Source of the DNA: an uncultured Christensenella sp.
GTDB lineage: Bacteria; Bacillota; Clostridia; Christensenellales; Borkfalkiaceae
Direction of reading: 5' to 3'
NCBI GenBank assembly: GCA_910586035.1
Contig: CAJUHT010000028.1
Span: 1 to 14,693, forward strand
Length of the DNA: 14,693 nucleotides
Position numbers and translations under genes: made by a program. The notes under the pieces are model-generated. The model searched no databases. It saw only the letters and a list, made by a program, of their open reading frames with translations, and was not told the origin of the DNA. Numbering within the stretch: position 1 is the stretch's first letter; the number at the start of each line of letters is the position of its first letter. This document shows positions 10,835-14,693 of this stretch, one piece after another.

Positions 10835-12394
10835 TTATTTAAGCCCAAGTTGAGCCCAATTTTTATAGATTTTGTGAACGTGGAAAGAGTAAAAAAAGCA
10901 AAAGACAAGGTAAAAACAGTTAGTTTTACCTTGTCTTGGTGGTGCACCGCCTGAAAACAAGGTTGAACTTTCGAGTTCTTCAAGCGATATTACTTCTTCT
11001 TTACCGTTAGCATTATAGACGATTTTCATACTGTCGTCGTATAGGTAAATAGCGTTTATAAAGGTGTCGATTATCTTTCGTTTGCCGTCTTGCGTGGATA
11101 TATCTATATTGCGGAAGTTGCGTAGAGCCATTTTGAAGTGGTCTTGCGTGAATATCGGTGCTTTTAGCTGTTCCTTTGCAATCGCGTCCGTTATTTCTTT
11201 TTGTTCTTTTTCAAGGTCGGACAGCCGCTTTAACAGTATCTCCGTAGCGTAACCTTTTTGAACGGCGTTTAGTATATTCTCAATCTCTTTTTCCTTTTGC
11301 TTTAACTGTTCTTGTAGCTTGGGGATTAAAGTGCTTTCTTTGTATTGTAACTCACACAGCTTTTCGGACAGCCATTCTATTATACCGTCGTCTTTTAGAA
11401 ATTCCATTGTCTTGTGGACGATAAAATCTTCTATCTTGGTTTTGCTTATCGGCTTTTTCTCGCACTTGTGTTTCTTTTGCCGAACACAAGCATAGTAGCG
11501 ATAAACAATGCCTTTCGTTCCGCTCGTGCCTGCTTGCGCTACCATCATAGCACCGCAACGACCACAGAAAAGTTTTGTCGTTAATAAATAATCGTCGTCC
11601 GCCGTATGCCTTGCCGGTGCTTTCGAGTTTTTGGCAAGTTCCAATTGCACAGCATTAAACAGTTCATCCGATACAAGCGGCGGCACGCTGTCTTTGATTA
11701 CCACGCCCATATGAGAATATTCGCCGATATAAACTCTGTTCGAGAGCATATATCGAATAGCGTTATATCGTAACTCTTTCCCGTTAGAGCGAGTAACTTT
11801 CCGTTCGGACATTATATTATATATCTCTTTTACGGTCTTTCCGTCGTTGCTCAACTTGAATATCTCGGCAACGATAGGCGCGGCTTTCGGGTCAATATCT
11901 AACTTGCGTTCTGCATTGATTACATACCCAAATGGCGTATTGCCGCCGTTCCATAAACCTTTTAGTGCGTTCTCTTTCATACCGCGAGTTACTTTCTCGG
12001 CAAGTTCGGCGGAATAGAATTCTGCCATTCCTTCCAAGACCGATTCAAGGAGTATGCCTTCCGAGCCTTCGGCTATTGTTTCCTTTGCCGATACAACCTT
12101 TACGCCGTTTTTGCGGAGTAGTGCTTTATAGTGTGCGCTGTCGTAACGATTACGAGAAAAACGGTCTAATTTCCATACGATGATACAATCGAAAGCGTGT
12201 TTATAGCTGTCTTTTATCATACGCTGAAATTCGGGACGGTTATCTGTCTTTGCGGACAACGCTCTGTCTATGTAATTGCCCATAACTTGAATATCGTTAT
12301 AGGTTGCGTATTCCATACACTCACGGAGCTGACCTTCGATACTCGCTTCCGTTTGGTTATCGCTTGAATATCTTGCGTAAATGACTGCTCTCAT
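10835..12394 (-). CDS. Large serine recombinase (519 aa)
   Basis: The resolvase domain (1-150) starts MRAVIYARYSSDNQTEAS, with Ser10 the expected nucleophile, and contains WKLDRFSRNRYD. A recombinase domain follows (about 165-265), then a zinc beta-ribbon (LFCGRCGAMMV, with the second pair in YYACVRQKKHKC, about 272-310), a coiled coil (about 345-400) and a C-terminal domain like that of the left-edge recombinase. The gene is translationally coupled to an XRE gene (4-bp ATGA overlap). The last 35 or so residues after LFSGGAPP run through a terminator hairpin (10889-10937) and into the GAGCCCA repeat (WAQLGLK), so they are probably not the original C terminus. It belongs to a second mobile element, or the remnant of one, next to the prophage. 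Confidence 0.9.
   Translation of the reverse strand: MRAVIYARYSSDNQTEASIEGQLRECMEYATYNDIQVMGNYIDRALSAKTDNRPEFQRMIKDSYKHAFDCIIVWKLDRFSRNRYDSAHYKALLRKNGVKVVSAKETIAEGSEGILLESVLEGMAEFYSAELAEKVTRGMKENALKGLWNGGNTPFGYVINAERKLDIDPKAAPIVAEIFKLSNDGKTVKEIYNIMSERKVTRSNGKELRYNAIRYMLSNRVYIGEYSHMGVVIKDSVPPLVSDELFNAVQLELAKNSKAPARHTADDDYLLTTKLFCGRCGAMMVAQAGTSGTKGIVYRYYACVRQKKHKCEKKPISKTKIEDFIVHKTMEFLKDDGIIEWLSEKLCELQYKESTLIPKLQEQLKQKEKEIENILNAVQKGYATEILLKRLSDLEKEQKEITDAIAKEQLKAPIFTQDHFKMALRNFRNIDISTQDGKRKIIDTFINAIYLYDDSMKIVYNANGKEEVISLEELESSTLFSGGAPPRQGKTNCFYLVFCFFYSFHVHKIYKNWAQLGLK
10841..10858 (+). repeat. Right GAGCCCA-type tandem repeat, candidate integrase arm-type site
   Basis: AAGCCCA (10841-10847) and GAGCCCA (10852-10858) are 11 bp apart. 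Bases 10842-10858 match 501-517 in 16 of 17 positions and in the same orientation. It lies 45 bp after the integrase stop, so it probably marks the right end region of the prophage. Confidence 0.45.
10889..10937 (-). terminator. Terminator inside the apparent C-terminal codons of the serine recombinase
   Basis: AAGACAAGGTAAAA (10902-10915) pairs perfectly with TTTTACCTTGTCTT (10924-10937), 14 bp, loop of 8. On the minus strand it is followed by TTGCTTTTTTTAC. Terminators normally follow a stop codon, so the recombinase frame beyond it is probably a read-through. Confidence 0.7.
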
Positions 12395-12759
12395 TTGTTT
12401 TGTTCCCCCATAAGGCGCAAAAGTGTTTCCTTTAATTGTGCGTTCGCCGGTGAGTTCGGGTCAAAGCACATTTCGATTAACTCTTGCATTTGAGTTTGGT
12501 TTTTCCATACTTTGGGTTGAAAATTGTATAGCTTGCCTTGCGGGTTGTCCGTCCTACCGAAGATATAATCAAGCGATACGTCAAAAAAGTCGGCGTACTG
12601 CATTAACACGCCGTAGGGCGGAAACGCTTGTCCGTTTTCATAACGAAATATGGCGGGTTGTTCAACTCCTTCAAAATTAGCGGCGAGTTTGGCTTGAGAA
12701 AGTTTAACGCTTTCTCTCAATCCTTTTAATCTTTGCGCTACTATCGTCGGTTTCTTCAT
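12391..12759 (-). CDS. XRE-family regulator coupled to the serine recombinase (122 aa)
   Basis: From ATG 12759 (AGGTGG ribosome site 5 nt upstream) the product begins MKKPTIVAQRLKGLRES. An XRE helix-turn-helix spans about 8-62 (LSQAKLAANFEGVEQPAIFR, YENGQAFPPY, ending YADFFDVSLDYIFGR), followed by a short helical C terminus. An earlier in-frame ATG at 12816 would add an N-terminal stretch that overlaps the promoter and is rejected. The stop overlaps the recombinase start (ATGA), so both are made together. An inverted repeat overlapping the promoter suggests autoregulation and a switch controlling excision of the neighbouring element. Confidence 0.85.
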   Translation of the reverse strand: MKKPTIVAQRLKGLRESVKLSQAKLAANFEGVEQPAIFRYENGQAFPPYGVLMQYADFFDVSLDYIFGRTDNPQGKLYNFQPKVWKNQTQMQELIEMCFDPNSPANAQLKETLLRLMGEQNK

Positions 12760-12770
12760 ATAACCACCTA

Positions 12771-12816
12771 AATCTTTATTTTGAATTATAATACTACATA
12801 TAAAGATTATTGTCAA
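12771..12816 (-). promoter_or_regulatory. Promoter and overlapping operator of the XRE-recombinase operon
   Basis: On the minus strand TTGACA (12816-12811), a 17-bp spacer and TATTAT (12793-12788) form the promoter. AATCTTTAT (12771-12779) and ATAAAGATT (12800-12808) are perfect inverted repeats spanning the -10 and start region, a likely operator for the XRE protein. Confidence 0.75.
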
Positions 12817-12840
12817 TACAAATTAAGGATAAAATAACGC

Positions 12841-12869
12841 TTGAAAATTATTCTTTGATGTGCTATAAT
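12841..12869 (+). promoter_or_regulatory. Promoter of the GyrI-like/NTase/GNAT operon
   Basis: TTGAAA (12841-12846), a 17-bp spacer and TATAAT (12864-12869) with a TGC extended -10. A GGAGG ribosome site follows at about 12887-12891, before the ATG at 12898. Confidence 0.8.
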
Positions 12870-12897
12870 TTTGTAGATTAAATTTCGGAGGAACACT

Positions 12898-13350
12898 ATG
12901 GCATACTCATTAAAGAGTGTAACGATACGCACAGACAATTCCGAGAGCGGAATGGCAAAAATTAACGAGCTTTGGGCGGATATTATGACAGGCAAAATTC
13001 CGCTTGACTTTGTAAAAAACGGCGTACCTGTAAAAGGTCTGTCGCCTATATCGTCATACAGCGATTACGAAAGCGACGAGAAAGGCAAATACAATTTGTC
13101 CGTTATGTCCGTAACAGTAGATTTCTTTGCAAAAATGGAAGAATTGGTCGCGCAAGGCAAGTATGTCAAAATTGACGAGAAAGGCGAAACGATTGCCGAC
13201 TGCGCAAATAAAGCGTGGTCTAAAGTTTGGCAACTCACCGCAAGCGGCGAAATTAAACGTGCTTTTACTTTCGACTACGAAAGCACCGTGCCCACCGAAT
13301 ATACCAAAGACGGTAAAGCGCATTGCTATTTATACATAGCGGTAAAGTGA
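12898..13350 (+). CDS. GyrI/Cass2-like effector-binding domain protein (150 aa)
   Basis: A stand-alone small-molecule-binding domain of the GyrI-like/Cass2 type (related to the effector domains of BmrR/Rob). It begins with a short beta strand (SLKSVTIRTDNSESGMAKIN), a helix with a Trp (ELWADIM), then GLSPISSYSDYESDEKGKYN (48-67), the family's typical 'Y.DYESD..G.Y' segment. It ends with FTFDYEST and CYLYIAVK strands. There is no DNA-binding domain, so it is a ligand-binding or sequestering protein rather than a complete regulator. It is the first gene of an operon with a nucleotidyltransferase (6-bp gap) and an acetyltransferase, a setting in which binding or modification of toxic small molecules is plausible but unproven. 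Confidence 0.7.
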   Translation: MAYSLKSVTIRTDNSESGMAKINELWADIMTGKIPLDFVKNGVPVKGLSPISSYSDYESDEKGKYNLSVMSVTVDFFAKMEELVAQGKYVKIDEKGETIADCANKAWSKVWQLTASGEIKRAFTFDYESTVPTEYTKDGKAHCYLYIAVK

Positions 13351-13356
13351 AAAAGT

Positions 13357-14016
13357 ATGATTGATATTAAAAATTGGATTGCGGAATTTACAAACAAAGT
13401 CGAGCAAACTTTTTTCGACCGTGTATGGTTTATCGGCCTGCAAGGTAGTTACGGTAGAGGAGAAGCAACCGACACAAGCGATATAGACGTGGTTGTTATT
13501 CTCGACGAATTGAGAATGAACGACTTAAAAACTTATAGAGATATGCTCGATACCTTACAGAACAGGCAATTGATTTGCGGTTTTATTTCTGGCAAGGACG
13601 AACTTTTGAATTGGGAGGCGAGCGACCTTTTTCAATTCTATTATGACACTACGCCCATTAAAGGAACTCTCGATTGCTTGCTTGAAAAGATAGATAAGCA
13701 CGCTGTAATGCGTGCTATAAAAATAGGCGCGTGCAATATTTATCACGCCTGCGTGCATAACTTCGTTCACGAAAAAAGCGAAGATATACTGCGCTCATTG
13801 TATAAGTCGGCTGCCTTTGTTTTGCAAGCGGTATGGTTTTACGAAACGGGTAAATATATCAAATCAAAGGCTGAATTGCAAAATGCAATCAATCCGCCGT
13901 CTGACGTACTAACAAATGCACAAGAGTTAAAGAACGGTGCAAGCGTAAAGTTTGAAGAAATGTCGGAATTGCTTTTGAATTGGGCGACGGCGCTAATAAG
14001 AGGATATAACGAATGA
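13357..14016 (+). CDS. Nucleotidyltransferase, aminoglycoside-adenylyltransferase-like fold (219 aa)
   Basis: The motif GLQGSYGRGEATDTSDIDVV (27-46) is the nucleotidyltransferase signature: Gly30-Ser31 to bind nucleotide triphosphate, and Asp42 and Asp44 to bind two metals. The rest is mostly helical (about 120-215), as in the C-terminal domain of AadA/KNTase-like and related DNA polymerase beta superfamily enzymes. Such enzymes transfer AMP to a hydroxyl of a drug, RNA or protein. Whether this one is an antibiotic enzyme, a housekeeping enzyme or a MenA/MNT-like antitoxin or toxin cannot be decided from the motif. It overlaps the acetyltransferase by 4 bp (ATGA), so they are co-translated. 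The ribosome site is weak, suggesting coupling with the gene upstream. Confidence 0.75.
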   Translation: MIDIKNWIAEFTNKVEQTFFDRVWFIGLQGSYGRGEATDTSDIDVVVILDELRMNDLKTYRDMLDTLQNRQLICGFISGKDELLNWEASDLFQFYYDTTPIKGTLDCLLEKIDKHAVMRAIKIGACNIYHACVHNFVHEKSEDILRSLYKSAAFVLQAVWFYETGKYIKSKAELQNAINPPSDVLTNAQELKNGASVKFEEMSELLLNWATALIRGYNE

Positions 14017-14477
14017 CCATAGAGCTTATAAAGGAAAACGAAATACAAGAAACTTGCGATATGGTAGCCCGCGCGTGTAAAAATTCGGTTTTTGCCGAGT
14101 TTTATCCGCAACAGCCGAAATATTTTTCTATTGCGTATGACGAAATAAAGCAAAAAGCCGAATACGGACATTTCTATGTTGTGAAAGAATGCGGCAAAAT
14201 TATCGGATGCGGGTGTATCGGCGCTTATTGGGACAGTTTGACGGAAAGTTGGATAAACACTATTTTTGTTGAGCCGTCCCATCAACATAAAGGAATCGGC
14301 AAGAAAATCATAGAACATTTGGAAAGCGACGAATATGCGAAGAGAGCAAACCGCATTGAAATTCATTCGGCAATATCGGCGATACCGTTCTATCGCAAAT
14401 TAGGCTACGAACATAAACACGGAGATTTGTCTTATAAGGACGGAATGTTCGACCTTGAAAAGTTTTTTAATAAATAG
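14013..14477 (+). CDS. GNAT-family N-acetyltransferase (154 aa)
   Basis: A complete GNAT fold is seen: an N-terminal helix pair, central strands (HFYVVKECGKIIGCGCIG, 53-70), strand 4 with the acetyl-CoA motif IFVEPSHQHKGIGKKIIEHL (84-103, Q/R-x-x-G-x-G pattern as QHKGIG), and the C-terminal AIPFYRKLGYE (123-133) with the usual Tyr. It transfers acetyl from acetyl-CoA to an amine. The substrate is unknown; as partner of a nucleotidyltransferase and a small-molecule-binding protein, a drug or toxin is a possible target. It overlaps the NTase stop by 4 bp. Confidence 0.85.
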   Translation: MTIELIKENEIQETCDMVARACKNSVFAEFYPQQPKYFSIAYDEIKQKAEYGHFYVVKECGKIIGCGCIGAYWDSLTESWINTIFVEPSHQHKGIGKKIIEHLESDEYAKRANRIEIHSAISAIPFYRKLGYEHKHGDLSYKDGMFDLEKFFNK

Positions 14478-14518
14478 ATTTTAACGGTTGTTCGCCACAA
14501 AATAAAAAGGAGTAAATA

Positions 14519-14693
14519 ATGCCTTATATCAAAATCGAAAGCGGTAAATTGACCGACGAACAAAAAATGTTGCTTATAAAGCGCGTAACCGAAGTCTCCG
14601 CGGAAATTATGAATATTCCGCAAGAATTTTTTACAACCACCATTACGGAATTGCCCGATAAAAACTTCGGTATCGGCGGCAAAACCATCGATA
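14519..14693 (+). CDS. Tautomerase family (4-oxalocrotonate tautomerase-like) protein, 3' end outside window
   Basis: The 58 visible codons begin MPYIKIESGKLTDEQKMLLI, with Pro2, which becomes the N-terminal catalytic proline after Met removal and acts as general base in the tautomerase superfamily. The family's VTEVSAEIMNIPQEFFTTTI segment follows. The members are about 60-75 residues and act as small oligomers. An AAAAGGAG ribosome site lies 8 nt upstream, 42 bp after the GNAT stop, so it is probably in the same operon. The gene is cut by the window edge. Family call is firm; the substrate is unknown. Confidence 0.85.
   Translation, partial: MPYIKIESGKLTDEQKMLLIKRVTEVSAEIMNIPQEFFTTTITELPDKNFGIGGKTID

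Noticed and set aside
10939..10960. Possible right att core sharing TGGTGC and CCTGAAA with the tRNA-Leu fragment at 368-420
   Set aside because: The shared words are only 6-7 bp, the spacing differs, and the bases to the right are recombinase coding sequence rather than a tRNA 5' half. Kept only as a hint that the junction is nearby.
1..12394. The two serine recombinases as ends of one composite transposon
   Set aside because: They point toward each other rather than repeating in direct order, the left one is cut by the window, and a tyrosine integrase already accounts for the element between them.
12760..12816. Earlier ATG (12816) for the recombinase-linked XRE protein
   Set aside because: It lies within the promoter -35 and lacks a ribosome site, whereas the ATG at 12759 has AGGTGG and starts at the helix-turn-helix domain.

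Overview
The window looks like a chromosomal segment of a low-to-mid GC Bacillota (Clostridia-type) bacterium. This rests on the style of the large serine recombinases, strong AGGAGG-like ribosome sites, near-consensus TTGACA-17-TATAAT promoters, and a BsrE/TxpA-like type I toxin. Taxonomy is inferred, because no rRNA or core marker is present.

Positions 1-417 hold the C-terminal end of a large serine recombinase gene that reads through a terminator and into the 3' part of a tRNA-Leu gene on the minus strand (368-418). The tRNA is cut at its anticodon loop, as expected where an integrative element has inserted. From about 419 to about 10.86-10.95 kb lies what I interpret as a filamentous-phage-like (inovirus-like) prophage. 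Its integrase-proximal and tRNA-proximal ends carry near-identical GAGCCCA tandem repeats (500-517 and 10841-10858). Left to right it contains: a type I toxin-antitoxin locus (557-891); a non-coding hairpin-rich stretch (1058-1394); a tandem winged-helix replication-initiator candidate (1685-2806) preceded by a regular iteron-like array (2829-2922); two small CxxC proteins; a coiled-coil protein; a Zot/pI-like ATPase; an FlbD-like small protein; a 62-residue membrane protein (coat candidate); a signal-peptide protein with C-terminal membrane anchors (pIII-like); a secreted Ig-like protein; two small soluble proteins; a structured leader; a 45-residue Cys-rich protein; and then, divergently, a leaderless XRE repressor and a tyrosine integrase. 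All morphogenesis and replication genes are on the minus strand, driven at least in part from a TTGACA-17-TATACT promoter at 9058-9086 that is flanked by repressor-like half-sites.

Right of the prophage is a second large serine recombinase (minus strand) translationally coupled to its own XRE regulator, with an autoregulatory-looking operator. Divergent from it is a plus-strand operon: a GyrI/Cass2-like ligand-binding protein, a nucleotidyltransferase of aminoglycoside-adenylyltransferase style, a GNAT acetyltransferase, and a partial tautomerase at the right edge.

The genes fit a temperate ssDNA phage: the repressor controls the early minus promoter, the Rep candidate and iteron array serve replication, the hairpin region is a candidate packaging or origin signal, and the Zot ATPase with membrane and secreted proteins serves extrusion and host binding. 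The most unusual points are the type I toxin locus with a sequestered ribosome site, the absence of a recognisable HUH replication protein, the 35-bp-period dyad array, and an mRNA leader with mutually exclusive pairings that reach the ribosome site of the next gene.
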